Positions 24,946 to 32,897 of a stretch of DNA of 64,000 nt are shown here, one piece after another. The stretch comes from an uncultured Eubacteriales bacterium (lineage in GTDB: Bacteria > Bacillota > Clostridia > Oscillospirales > Ruminococcaceae). The first letter of the stretch is position 1. Each line of letters starts with the position of its first letter. The notes beneath the pieces were generated by a model. It saw only the letters and a list, made by a program, of their open reading frames with translations, ran no database searches and was not told the DNA's origin. The translations under genes and the position numbers were made by a program. The stretch is taken from positions 62,001 through 126,000 of the forward strand of contig OMXI01000014.1 in the NCBI GenBank assembly GCA_900314975.1. The letters run 5' to 3'.

Positions 24946-25837
24946 ATACGATGCAGCAGGCGACAAGGTTCAAAGACGTATCCCCGTCGCAGTCTGGATA
25001 ATGCTTTTAGGAGTTGTGGTAGGTGTTGTAGGACTCATCTGGTGCCTTAACACCGACCTCAAAAAGTACGCGAAAACCGAGAACCTCTACACCGACCAGA
25101 ACATAGACGATGTCAAGAACCTCGACTTTGAGTTTGACCGCTCCAAAGTAGATATCGCACCGTCAGATGACAGACAGATACACGTTACTATCGAAAACGC
25201 ACCCAAGGGTATGTACACCTACGGCATAAAGGACAACACCTTCTACATCCACAAAAAAGAGATTTTCAGCATCTTCAGATGGTCCGGCATCACAAGTATA
25301 CCGTTCCTTAAAGATGTCTACCCCGAAGCAAAAATCACCGTAAGACTCCCAAGCATTATTCTTGACAAGGTCGAGATAGACAGCTCCATCAGCGACGTGA
25401 CCTTCAACACCCTCACCTGCGAAACGCTCGATATCGACAACGGTATGGGTACTCTCAAGCTCATTGACGCATCTGCCGAAAAGACAACTATCGACAACGG
25501 TATGGGCAAGATCGAAGTGTTCAACTGCGTTCTTGGCAAGTCCAAAATCAAAAACGGTATGGGCAAGATAAAAATGGACAGCTGCTCGCTCAAAGGCACA
25601 GATATCGACAACGGCATGGGCGATGTCACGATAACAACCGAGCTGAATGGTGATATGGATATCGACAACGGTATGGGCGACATTGACCTCAAGATATACG
25701 GCGACGGCGGAGATTACAGAATAACAGGCGATGACGACGACGTAAGCGTCAAGGGCAAAACAGGCTCAAGGAGCGCAGAATACAAGATTCATGTCGACAA
25801 CGGCATGGGCGATGTCGATATCGAATTCATAGACTGA
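24938..25837 (+). CDS. DUF4097 family membrane-anchored beta-repeat protein
   Basis: A 299-residue protein with one N-terminal membrane segment (about residues 17-38) and an extracytoplasmic domain. From about residue 165 the sequence has repeats of about 19-20 residues, each containing NGMG (DIDNGMG, TIDNGMG, KIKNGMG, DIDNGMG, DIDNGMG, HVDNGMG), which should form a small parallel beta-helix or stacked beta-sheet. DUF4097 (bactofilin/adhesin-like) proteins are common beside PspC and PadR genes. The ATG overlaps the end of the DUF1700 gene by 8 bp, so the two are translationally coupled. Function is unknown; a surface or membrane stress role is inferred. Confidence 0.82.
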   Translation: MAKYDAAGDKVQRRIPVAVWIMLLGVVVGVVGLIWCLNTDLKKYAKTENLYTDQNIDDVKNLDFEFDRSKVDIAPSDDRQIHVTIENAPKGMYTYGIKDNTFYIHKKEIFSIFRWSGITSIPFLKDVYPEAKITVRLPSIILDKVEIDSSISDVTFNTLTCETLDIDNGMGTLKLIDASAEKTTIDNGMGKIEVFNCVLGKSKIKNGMGKIKMDSCSLKGTDIDNGMGDVTITTELNGDMDIDNGMGDIDLKIYGDGGDYRITGDDDDVSVKGKTGSRSAEYKIHVDNGMGDVDIEFID

Positions 25838-25889
25838 ATACAGACAGATAAATCAAAGAACAAAAGAAAGACAATATAGGAGACACAAA

Positions 25890-25955
25890 ATGATTATTTC
25901 AGCAATACCTCTTCTGTTGATACTCGGCGCATATATCGCGCGCGACGACGACTGA
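25890..25955 (+). CDS. 21-residue predicted membrane microprotein
   Basis: A very short ORF, ATG at 25890 to TGA at 25955, with AGGAG 7 nt upstream. The peptide begins MIISAIPLLLILGAYIA, a single hydrophobic helix, and ends in RDDD. It lies 52 bp after the DUF4097 gene and 67 bp before pspC in the same direction, and each of the three genes has its own strong SD. The hydrophobic stretch, charged end and good SD make a real gene likely, but no family is recognised. Confidence 0.6.
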   Translation: MIISAIPLLLILGAYIARDDD

Positions 25956-26022
25956 AACAGCAATGACCGTACAAACATAATATATAAAAACAACAACAAC
26001 CAAAAGACAAAAGGAGACTATT

Positions 26023-26208
26023 ATGACAGAGAGAAAAAGACTTTTCAGGTCAAAAACCAACCGAGTTTTCTTCGGAGTGTGCGGCGGCATAGGCGAATAT
26101 CTCAATGTTGATGCCAACGCCGTAAGAATAGCCGCAGTACTGCTGACCTGCACAGGCACAGGCTTGCTCGCGTATATCATCGCAGCAGTCATTCTGCCCG
26201 AAAGGTAA
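26023..26208 (+). CDS. PspC-domain small membrane protein
   Basis: A 61-residue protein that is essentially one PspC domain (PF04024): RLFRSKTNRVFFGVCGGIGEYL followed by DANAVRIAAVLLTC and a second hydrophobic helix. In E. coli PspC senses membrane stress and activates the phage-shock response; stand-alone PspC domains in Firmicutes are thought to act at the membrane in cell-envelope stress. The ATG has AGGAG 7 nt upstream. It is the last gene of the PadR operon and is followed by a strong terminator. Confidence 0.9.
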   Translation: MTERKRLFRSKTNRVFFGVCGGIGEYLNVDANAVRIAAVLLTCTGTGLLAYIIAAVILPER

Positions 26209-26249
26209 GCACAGCTTACCCAAATAACGCATTCATCTAACCCCACTAT

Positions 26250-26290
26250 AAAAGCCCGGTACGGCGAGTCTAACCGTATCGGGCTTTCCC
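26250..26290 (+). terminator. Terminator of the PadR-PspC operon
   Basis: Stem AAAGCCCGGTACGG with CCGTATCGGGCTTT (one mismatch) followed by a short T-rich run, 42 bp after the pspC stop. Confidence 0.8.
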
Positions 26291-26365
26291 TTTTAGATGT
26301 AAGATGTAAGAAATAAGAGGTAAGAAGAACCCTCCTCTTACATATAAATCTCACTTCTCACAACT

Positions 26366-26391
26366 AAAAAAGGGGCTGTTGCAGCCCCTTA
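26366..26391 (-). terminator. Terminator of pta
   Basis: On the minus strand GGGGCTG/CAGCCCC with a 3-nt loop followed by six T. A heptamer repeat tract (about 26292-26345 and 26392-26411) surrounds it. Confidence 0.8.
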
Positions 26392-26411
26392 CTTCTTATC
26401 TCTAACCTCTA

Positions 26412-27428
26412 TTACGCCATTCCGGCTGTGATGATAGCCATCTTGTAGACCTCGTCAGCCGTGCAGCCTCTTGAAAGGTCGTTGATAGGCGCGTTAAGAC
26501 CCTGAAGAATAGGACCGTAAGCCTCAAAGCCGCCAAGTCTCTGCGCAATCTTGTAGCCGATGTTGCCTGCCTCGATAAGCGGGAAGATAAATGTGTTAGC
26601 CTGACCTGCAACCTTTGAGTCAGGACACTTTGTTTTAGCGACCTCTGCCGAAACCGCAGCGTCGAACTGGAACTCACCGTCGATAACAAGCTGCGGGTCA
26701 ATGCTTCTTGCCTCGATTACTGCATCGTGCGAAAGCTGTACCGTGCCGCCCTTGCCCGAGCCGTATGTCGAGAAGCTAAGTACAGCGACCTTCGGGTCAA
26801 TGCCGAAGAATGCAGCCGTCCTTGCAGTCTCAACCGCAACCTCTGCCAGCTGCCTTGCAGCAGAAAGCACAACGTTGCCGTCCTTGTCCAGCCTGTCGGT
26901 GTAGCCAAGGTTTATAGCGCAGTCGCCCATTGAAATTTTCTCCTCAACTCCGTCCTTCTCTCTGAAAAGAATGAACGACGAGCTTACAAGGTTTGAGCCT
27001 TTCTTTGTCTTGATAATCTGCAGCGCAGGTCTTACCGTGTCAGCAGTGGAGTATGTAGCACCGCCCAGCAGCGCATCAGCCTTGCCCGCCTTTACCAGCA
27101 TAGTGCCGAAGTAGTTTGATTTAGCAAGTGCAGCTCTGCACTCCTCCTCTGTCATCTTGCCCTTGCGAAGCTCAACCATCTGCGCAACAAGCGCCTCCAT
27201 TTCTGGATAAGTAGCAGGGTCAAGAATCTCTGCCTTTGAAACGTCAAAACCGCCCTTTGCAGCCGCAGCATTTACCTCGTCCACGTTTCCGCAAAGCACA
27301 ACGCCCATAAGCTCCTCCTTGAGCAGCTTGTCAGCAGCCCAGAGTATACGCTCGTCAGTACCCTCCGTAAAAACGATAGTTTTCTTGCTTGCCTTAAGGT
27401 TTGCGATAAGCTTATCGAACATTCCCAT
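26412..27428 (-). CDS. pta: Phosphate acetyltransferase
   Basis: Converts acetyl-CoA and phosphate to acetyl phosphate and CoA, a step of acetate fermentation that yields ATP through acetate kinase. The 338-residue protein has the short (PTA_PTB, PF01515) form of the enzyme without the N-terminal DRTGG domain of E. coli Pta. Typical segments are KADALLGGATYSTADTVRPALQ (as adjoining motifs), the FSTYGSGKG loop and PANTFIFP-like QANTFIFPLIEAGN, with the GYKIAQRLGG motif near the C-terminus. ATG 27428 has GGAGGT 8 nt upstream. No ackA gene is next to it in this window. It has its own promoter and terminator. Confidence 0.95.
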   Translation of the reverse strand: MGMFDKLIANLKASKKTIVFTEGTDERILWAADKLLKEELMGVVLCGNVDEVNAAAAKGGFDVSKAEILDPATYPEMEALVAQMVELRKGKMTEEECRAALAKSNYFGTMLVKAGKADALLGGATYSTADTVRPALQIIKTKKGSNLVSSSFILFREKDGVEEKISMGDCAINLGYTDRLDKDGNVVLSAARQLAEVAVETARTAAFFGIDPKVAVLSFSTYGSGKGGTVQLSHDAVIEARSIDPQLVIDGEFQFDAAVSAEVAKTKCPDSKVAGQANTFIFPLIEAGNIGYKIAQRLGGFEAYGPILQGLNAPINDLSRGCTADEVYKMAIITAGMA

Positions 27429-27465
27429 TGTATTATACCTCCAAATATAAAAATCTTACTTAAAT

Positions 27466-27494
27466 ATTATATCACACCCGTACGCATTTTTCAA
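27466..27494 (-). promoter_or_regulatory. Promoter of pta
   Basis: On the minus strand TTGAAA (27489-27494), 17 bp, TATAAT (27466-27471). Confidence 0.7.
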
Positions 27495-27559
27495 TAGCGA
27501 TATTGTAAAAAGTAATGCGCGCCGCTTCCGCCAAAACAGCGCACATTTTGTTAGCCATA

Positions 27560-28801
27560 TCAATAAAGTGCCGTCATTACCCAGTCGTCGTCCTCCAGCT
27601 CGTACGGCGTGCGGCAGTAGGGACACTCCTTCACATTGTGCGCATCAAAGCTCGCACCGCAGGAGTGACAGCTCACCGCCTGCATCGAAAAGCCAAGCTC
27701 GGTGGGCTTTTTCAGCCGCTTTCTCATACTCATACGGAACTTGTCGCACTTGAGTACTATCTTGCCCTTTTTGTTGAAATGCAGACAGTCAAGAAACAGC
27801 GTGGTCTGAACCTCGCACACATCGCCGTTTATCTCGCAGCTGTTGACATTGAGGTTGTATATATCCGCCTCGATTATATCAGCCGCTTTTTCGGGACACT
27901 CACACTTGCAGCAGGCAAGCTGTGTCGGGTCGCTGCTGTAAACAGCCATACGAAACAGCGCTATCGCTTTGTCGCGGAAATACTCGCCCGAAAATTCGGG
28001 GTCGTGCTTTTTTATCTTGTTAAGGCGGTAAAGCGTCGTTACCGTTCCGCTGCCGCCCCTTGCAGTCTTGCCTATAAGAGCGAAAGTCTCAAACAGCTTT
28101 TTCATACAAAACAGAATAAAACCGACAATACCGCCCGCAACGAAAGCGCCTGCAATTCTCATCGCTAAGTCGTCGCCGAGGATAAAAGACATTATTATCA
28201 GCGGGATAATGCACGCCGCCATGAATATCGCAGCCTCACGCTTATTCTTATTATATCTCTCTGTCCTATCCTCATGCCTTGTGATGAAAAAGTTGCTGAC
28301 CTTGGGGTAAAGCTCGCTCATAACGAACTTTGTTCCGCAGTATTCACAGCCGTCTTCAAGCTCGCCCAGCGTCGACGCCGCACCGCAGTGCGGACAGCAC
28401 AGCGGCATACTCTTGTCGGGCTGCGTGCCGCCCTTTAAGTCCTGTATCACCGCAGTAAGACCTATCTCATTGGTGTCCTTGTACGCCTGATACTGCTTGC
28501 TGCCTATGCTTCTTGTCATGTTCAGATTTCCGCTGACTATGCAGTTGTTGAACACCCTGTCGCTGTAAGAAATGCCCACCGCGTTGTTCTTGTCCGCACC
28601 CGACCTTTTCATCGTACACTGCATATCAAGCCCCAGTGAGTTGATCTTCTGCCGCTGCAGCTCCAGAGCAAAGCGCAGGTCCTGACTTGCAAGCTCGGGC
28701 AGCTCACCGCCGCCGTACCAGCCCGAAAGCTGCTCTACGAACCTTTTATATGGCTCTTTCTGTGCAGATGCGTCCGTAATATTCATACCCAAGATATCCA
28801 T
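27560..28801 (-). CDS. Zinc-ribbon membrane protein with Tim44-like domain
   Basis: A 413-residue protein I can place only by parts. Residues about 135-160 have a CPHC...CEYC zinc ribbon; two membrane segments follow (about residues 190-235); then a soluble domain with DPEFSGEYFRDKAIALFRM, which resembles the Tim44-like fold (PF04280) used for membrane-associated binding; and a C-terminal CHSCG...CPYC ribbon. Bacterial proteins with this layout are uncharacterised, and a membrane-associated scaffold role is inference. The N-terminal 120 residues have no recognisable domain. The gene has its own consensus promoter and is not in an operon. Confidence 0.65.
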   Translation of the reverse strand: MDILGMNITDASAQKEPYKRFVEQLSGWYGGGELPELASQDLRFALELQRQKINSLGLDMQCTMKRSGADKNNAVGISYSDRVFNNCIVSGNLNMTRSIGSKQYQAYKDTNEIGLTAVIQDLKGGTQPDKSMPLCCPHCGAASTLGELEDGCEYCGTKFVMSELYPKVSNFFITRHEDRTERYNKNKREAAIFMAACIIPLIIMSFILGDDLAMRIAGAFVAGGIVGFILFCMKKLFETFALIGKTARGGSGTVTTLYRLNKIKKHDPEFSGEYFRDKAIALFRMAVYSSDPTQLACCKCECPEKAADIIEADIYNLNVNSCEINGDVCEVQTTLFLDCLHFNKKGKIVLKCDKFRMSMRKRLKKPTELGFSMQAVSCHSCGASFDAHNVKECPYCRTPYELEDDDWVMTALY

Positions 28802-28854
28802 ACATTCTTCCTCTTTTCATTCCCAAAATTCCGCAGCAAACCCAATCTTGTATA

Positions 28855-28883
28855 ATTATACCACGCACCTCACCGAAAGTCAA
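28855..28883 (-). promoter_or_regulatory. Promoter of the zinc-ribbon membrane protein gene
   Basis: On the minus strand TTGACT (28878-28883), 17 bp, TATAAT (28855-28860). Confidence 0.7.
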
Positions 28884-28891
28884 TAATAGCC

Positions 28892-28931
28892 CAAAAAATG
28901 CGCCAAAGCACCAGACCTTGACGCACATTTT
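28892..28931 (-). terminator. Terminator of the Bce-like ABC operon
   Basis: On the minus strand an AAAATG-GC/GC-CATTTTTT stem with a long loop and a T run directly follows the permease stop codon. Confidence 0.6.
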
Positions 28932-30965
28932 TCATTTCTTTACTATCTTGTAGTAGGTCTTTGCCGTCAGCGTGTATATCGCCGAGTAAATAAGCGCAAA
29001 CCCCACAAATCCGCCTGCCGCGCACAGCATATACAGCCCCGTGTCAGTCAGCCCCATCAGCTTGAGCATTCTTCTCACCAGCGGGAAAGCAAACACGATA
29101 TGCATACCCGCCACGATAAGCGGCAGGAAGAACACCATAAGTATCTGCGAGCGTATCGAGTGCTTGACCTCACGCCTGCTCATACCAACGTTCTGCATTA
29201 TCTCAAAACGTTTCTGGTCCTCATAGCCCTCGCTTACCTGCTTGTAGTAGATTATCAGTATCGTTTCTATCATAAACAGAGTACCGAGGAAAAGCCCCAG
29301 GAAAAACAGCGAACCGAATATCTCCATTGCACGGGCTTTCTCATCTGACTGCGTTGTATAATAAACTCCGCCTGAACTGTCAAAGTCGAAATTCTCGGCA
29401 AGAATATCATCAATTTTTTCACACTCGCTGTCTTTATCGCTCGAAACAAAATCGAATGCGACCCGCTCGGTGCCCATAGCCTGCTTGTATGCGGTCTTGT
29501 CGAACGCCTCTGAAAGCTCCACTATCTCCTCACGGCTGCTCATAACTATATCATAGTTCATTCCGTAGCCGTTTCTCGCCGCACCTTCGTTGTAAATTAC
29601 CTTTGCGACCTTGTAGCTCTTCCCCGCGATAGTGACACTGTCAAGGTGCAGATCGGGCATACCCGAAACAACAACTATCTCGCCCTTTGCCACCTCATAA
29701 TCCTTCAGGTCGACATCAGCACCCTCATCAAAGCCCTTAATGACTTCCTCTTTTTCAGAGATATTGATGTTGAACTCCTTATCGGAAAGCTCAGGCTTTA
29801 CATTCTCGTACTCGTATCCGTATTCGTCGGTCTGCATAATATAATCATCTTTTGTAAACGCCTTTGGCTTGTCAAAATCGCCGTAGACACGCAGCGAAAG
29901 CTGGCTCGTTCTGTGAATATTTGTGATGTTCATTTTCTCCGAGAACAGCCTTTCTATCTCGTCGCCTGCCTGCACGGAATGCACATTCACCACAACATCT
30001 GTGGGGTGTTCACGTCTTACCGCGCCGTCAAGTCCGAGCATCATAGACGATGTCACCGACACCATTACCAGCACCATAGTCGAAAGAATACATACGCTCG
30101 CAAGTCCCACAGCGTTGCGCTTCATACGGTAAATAAGTCCCGAAACAGCGGCAAAATGATTTGTCTTGTAGTAGAACTTCTCCCGCTTTTTAAGCGCCTT
30201 GAGCAGCGCGATCGAGCCTGCCATAAACAGCAGATACGTTCCGAAAATAACGCACAGCACCGCCAGCAAAAACAGCGGCAACACCTTTGTCGGTTCTTCT
30301 GTCACGATAGATATAACATACCCCACCGCCAGCAGCACCACTCCGAGAAGCGCCATTATCAGCTTTGTTTTCGGCTCCTTTTCGCCCACGCTCGAACCCG
30401 CAAGCAGCTCAACGGGCTTTGCAAGATGTATCTGCCCCAGCGTGTAAACGTATATAACAAAGAACGTTCCCGCAAGGAATATCCCCGTCAGCGCCAGCGA
30501 CGAGTACGAAACGTGAAATCCCAGCGTGACCGTCTCGCCTATCAGCTTTGTCAGCGACAGCGACATAAGCTTGTCAAGCAGCACGCCGCAGCCAAGTCCC
30601 GCAGCGACCGTGATCAGTATCACATACGCGTTCTCTATCAGCAGCAGCTTTGCAATGTGGCGCTTTTCCATACCAAGAATGTTCAGCAGTCCGAACTCTC
30701 TGCGCCTGCGCTTTACGATAAAGCTGTTTGAGTAGAACATAAAAATAAACGCGAACACCATCGTCACATACGTTCCGAATGTCATAATAACAGGCGTGGT
30801 CGTCGCGCCGCGCTTCATATTTCGTATATCGGGGTTGTGCGCCAGCGAGCTTATAATGTATATCATCGCCGCCATAAGCACGCAGGTTATAATGTACGGC
30901 ACATATACCTTTGCGTTCTTTTTGATGTTGTCTGCCGCAAGACGCGCGTAGTATCTGTTACCCAT
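28932..30965 (-). CDS. Bce-type ABC transporter permease (FtsX family)
   Basis: Permease of a peptide-antibiotic sensing and detoxification transporter. The 677-residue protein has ten predicted membrane segments in the BceB layout: one plus three helices, an FtsX domain with RRREFGLLNILGMEKRHI near residue 90, a large extracytoplasmic domain (about residues 310-520) between helices VII and VIII, and a second FtsX domain with VGMSRREVKHSIRSQ. In known systems the large loop recognises the drug-lipid complex and signals to the BceS kinase. I set the start at ATG 30965 (GGTGAG upstream), overlapping the ATPase gene by 8 bp; a GTG three codons earlier is possible. The paired two-component system is directly upstream. 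Confidence 0.9.
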   Translation of the reverse strand: MGNRYYARLAADNIKKNAKVYVPYIITCVLMAAMIYIISSLAHNPDIRNMKRGATTTPVIMTFGTYVTMVFAFIFMFYSNSFIVKRRRREFGLLNILGMEKRHIAKLLLIENAYVILITVAAGLGCGVLLDKLMSLSLTKLIGETVTLGFHVSYSSLALTGIFLAGTFFVIYVYTLGQIHLAKPVELLAGSSVGEKEPKTKLIMALLGVVLLAVGYVISIVTEEPTKVLPLFLLAVLCVIFGTYLLFMAGSIALLKALKKREKFYYKTNHFAAVSGLIYRMKRNAVGLASVCILSTMVLVMVSVTSSMMLGLDGAVRREHPTDVVVNVHSVQAGDEIERLFSEKMNITNIHRTSQLSLRVYGDFDKPKAFTKDDYIMQTDEYGYEYENVKPELSDKEFNINISEKEEVIKGFDEGADVDLKDYEVAKGEIVVVSGMPDLHLDSVTIAGKSYKVAKVIYNEGAARNGYGMNYDIVMSSREEIVELSEAFDKTAYKQAMGTERVAFDFVSSDKDSECEKIDDILAENFDFDSSGGVYYTTQSDEKARAMEIFGSLFFLGLFLGTLFMIETILIIYYKQVSEGYEDQKRFEIMQNVGMSRREVKHSIRSQILMVFFLPLIVAGMHIVFAFPLVRRMLKLMGLTDTGLYMLCAAGGFVGFALIYSAIYTLTAKTYYKIVKK

Positions 30966-31725
30966 TCTTCTCACCGCCCGCCATCAGCAGCGTCAGCGCA
31001 TCGGAGATCTTCTGATACATTTCCTCGTTGCTGCTTGCACCGCGATATATCTGATGAAACAGCGAGCCGTCTTTTATAAACAGTACCCTGCCCGCCCTGC
31101 TCGCCGCCTTTGTCGAATGTGTCACCATAAGAATAGTCTGCCCCTGCGCGTTAAGCTGCGCAAAAATGTCAAGCAATCCGTCTGTCGAGCGCGAATCCAG
31201 CGCACCTGTCGGCTCGTCGGCAAGTATCAGCTTGGGCTGGGTTATTATCGCCCTCGCAACAGCAGTCCTCTGCTTCTGACCGCCCGATATCTCGTAGGGG
31301 TACTTTTCAAGCAGGTCTGCAATGCCAAGGCTCTGCGCAATAGGTTCAAGGCGTTTTTTCATCTCTGAAACGTCCATACCCAGAAGCACCAGCGGCAGCA
31401 GGATGTTGTCCTTTACCGAAAAGTTGTCAAGCAGATTGAAGTCCTGAAAAACAAACCCAAGATTATCGCGCCGAAACGCCGAGATCTCTGCCTCCTTTAT
31501 CTTTGAAAGGTTCTTTCCGTCGACTGTCACCTCGCCGCTTGTCGCCCTGTCCAGCGCCGCAAGAATGTTCAGCAGCGTCGTCTTGCCCGAGCCCGATTCG
31601 CCCATTACCGCAACGTACTCGCCCTTTTCCACCTCAAAGCTGACGTTGTCAAGAGCCTGTACCTTGTTTGTGCCAAAGCGTGATGTGTAGATTTTGCTTA
31701 CACCCGAAACCGTAAGTATAGCCAT
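30958..31725 (-). CDS. Bce-type ABC transporter ATP-binding protein
   Basis: A 255-residue ATPase with Walker A GESGSGKTT, signature SGGQKQR, Walker B LILADEPTGALD and the H-loop VTHSTKAAS, typical of the MacB/BceA branch that works with FtsX-type permeases. It should energise the transporter formed with the overlapping downstream permease. An ATG at 31725 is preceded by GGGAGG. A BceR-type operator lies about 155 bp upstream, which suggests induction of the transporter by the adjacent two-component system, as in Bacillus BceRS-BceAB. Confidence 0.93.
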   Translation of the reverse strand: MAILTVSGVSKIYTSRFGTNKVQALDNVSFEVEKGEYVAVMGESGSGKTTLLNILAALDRATSGEVTVDGKNLSKIKEAEISAFRRDNLGFVFQDFNLLDNFSVKDNILLPLVLLGMDVSEMKKRLEPIAQSLGIADLLEKYPYEISGGQKQRTAVARAIITQPKLILADEPTGALDSRSTDGLLDIFAQLNAQGQTILMVTHSTKAASRAGRVLFIKDGSLFHQIYRGASSNEEMYQKISDALTLLMAGGEKNG

Positions 31726-31856
31726 TTTCTTTCCTCCCTGTAAAATTGTCTCCGCAGTGCGCCGTGCATTTTTGCATCTGTTTTCTTACCGCGCACCGCT
31801 CTCTTTTGTCTGTAAGCCTATCATACCACGTTTTTTGAGCCCGCAACATCTATTCG

Positions 31857-31893
31857 TGTGACATTTTGACCTGTCAATGTGACATTTTTGTAA
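31857..31893 (-). promoter_or_regulatory. BceR-type operator upstream of the ABC genes
   Basis: On the minus strand TTACA-AAAA-TGTCA (31880-31893) fits the Bce-box pattern TnACA-N4-TGTAA known for BceR-like regulators. An 11-bp direct repeat AAAATGTCACA occurs twice, 21 bp apart (complements at 31857-31867 and 31878-31888), i.e. two helical turns. A candidate -10 box (TATGAT) lies about 30 bp downstream, consistent with activation from upstream. Confidence 0.7.
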
Positions 31894-31906
31894 GGTCACC
31901 TCACCA

Positions 31907-32890
31907 CTACTCAACCTCAATTTTCTCCGGCAGCGTCACGCTCACCCGCGTACCCTTGCCGACCTCGCTTTGCACATCTATCGCCGCACCAATGCGCCTG
32001 CACGCCTTTTTCACAAGGTACAGCCCAAGCCCCGTGGACTTGTCATTCACCCTGCCGTTAAGACCCGTGTAGCCGCGCTCAAAAATTCTCGGCAGATCCT
32101 GCGCCGCAATACCTATGCCCGTGTCCTGCACGCTTATGCACATACCCTCAACGCTCACATAAATGCTGCCCTTGTCGGTGTATTTCAAAGCGTTTGAAAG
32201 CAGCTGCTCAATAATGAACCCCAGCCACTTTTCGTCCGTCACCGCAGAAAGCTGCGTGCCGTCATATTGCAGCCGCAGTCTCCTGCGAATAAATACAGGC
32301 GCGTACTTGCGCACATTCTGTCTGATAACATCGTCCACGTTCACCCTGCGCGCCACAAGGTCAGAACCTTCATCTTCAAGCCTGAAATAGTACAGCACCA
32401 TCTCCACATACTGACTTATCCGCATAAGCTCCGCACCCAGCTGCGCACTTTCCTCGCTTGACTCCTGTTCAAGCGTTATCTGCATCACCGAGATAGGAAT
32501 CTTTATCTGATGTACCCACGTCGTAAAATAATCCAGCATCTTCGTGCGGTCAGTTTCATATTTTCCTTGAAGCTCGCCGCACCGCTCGCGCAGCATAGCG
32601 ATGACCTCGCAGTACTGCTCCTCTTCGGGAGTTTTCGGCTCGGGCAGATCGAGCACTATCATTCCCACCTCGTCAATAAGCCTCCGGCGTATAATATAGC
32701 GCCTGCGAAACCCTATAAACTTCGCAACTATAAAGACCGCACCGACAGATGCGCAAAGCAGCGATGCATAAAGCACAGCCTCTGCGTGCAGGTCGTATAA
32801 GCTGAACACAGCCGCAAAAACAGCGGCGAAGACTAAAAACAGCACCGCCGCCGGAATGTATCTCCTTATGAATATACCAAACAGTTTCAT
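31907..32890 (-). CDS. Intramembrane-sensing histidine kinase (BceS type)
   Basis: A 327-residue kinase with two closely spaced N-terminal membrane segments (about residues 11-32 and 38-60) and almost no extracytoplasmic loop, the hallmark of kinases that get their signal from a Bce transporter. The phosphoacceptor is the His in TTWVHQIKIPISVMQ, and the ATPase domain has N (EQLLSNALKYT), G1 (VQDTGIGI) and G2 (KSTGLGLYLVK) boxes. ATG 32890 with GAGG 5 nt upstream is preferred over an upstream start inside the regulator gene. The response regulator gene ends 7 bp before it. Expected input is a cell-wall-active peptide detected by the ABC permease. Confidence 0.92.
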   Translation of the reverse strand: MKLFGIFIRRYIPAAVLFLVFAAVFAAVFSLYDLHAEAVLYASLLCASVGAVFIVAKFIGFRRRYIIRRRLIDEVGMIVLDLPEPKTPEEEQYCEVIAMLRERCGELQGKYETDRTKMLDYFTTWVHQIKIPISVMQITLEQESSEESAQLGAELMRISQYVEMVLYYFRLEDEGSDLVARRVNVDDVIRQNVRKYAPVFIRRRLRLQYDGTQLSAVTDEKWLGFIIEQLLSNALKYTDKGSIYVSVEGMCISVQDTGIGIAAQDLPRIFERGYTGLNGRVNDKSTGLGLYLVKKACRRIGAAIDVQSEVGKGTRVSVTLPEKIEVE

Positions 32891-32897
32891 ATTTTCC

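Noticed and set aside
29646..30731. A 361-residue plus-strand frame over the Bce permease
   Set aside because: Antisense shadow, extremely rich in Arg/His/Gln; the permease frame is well supported.
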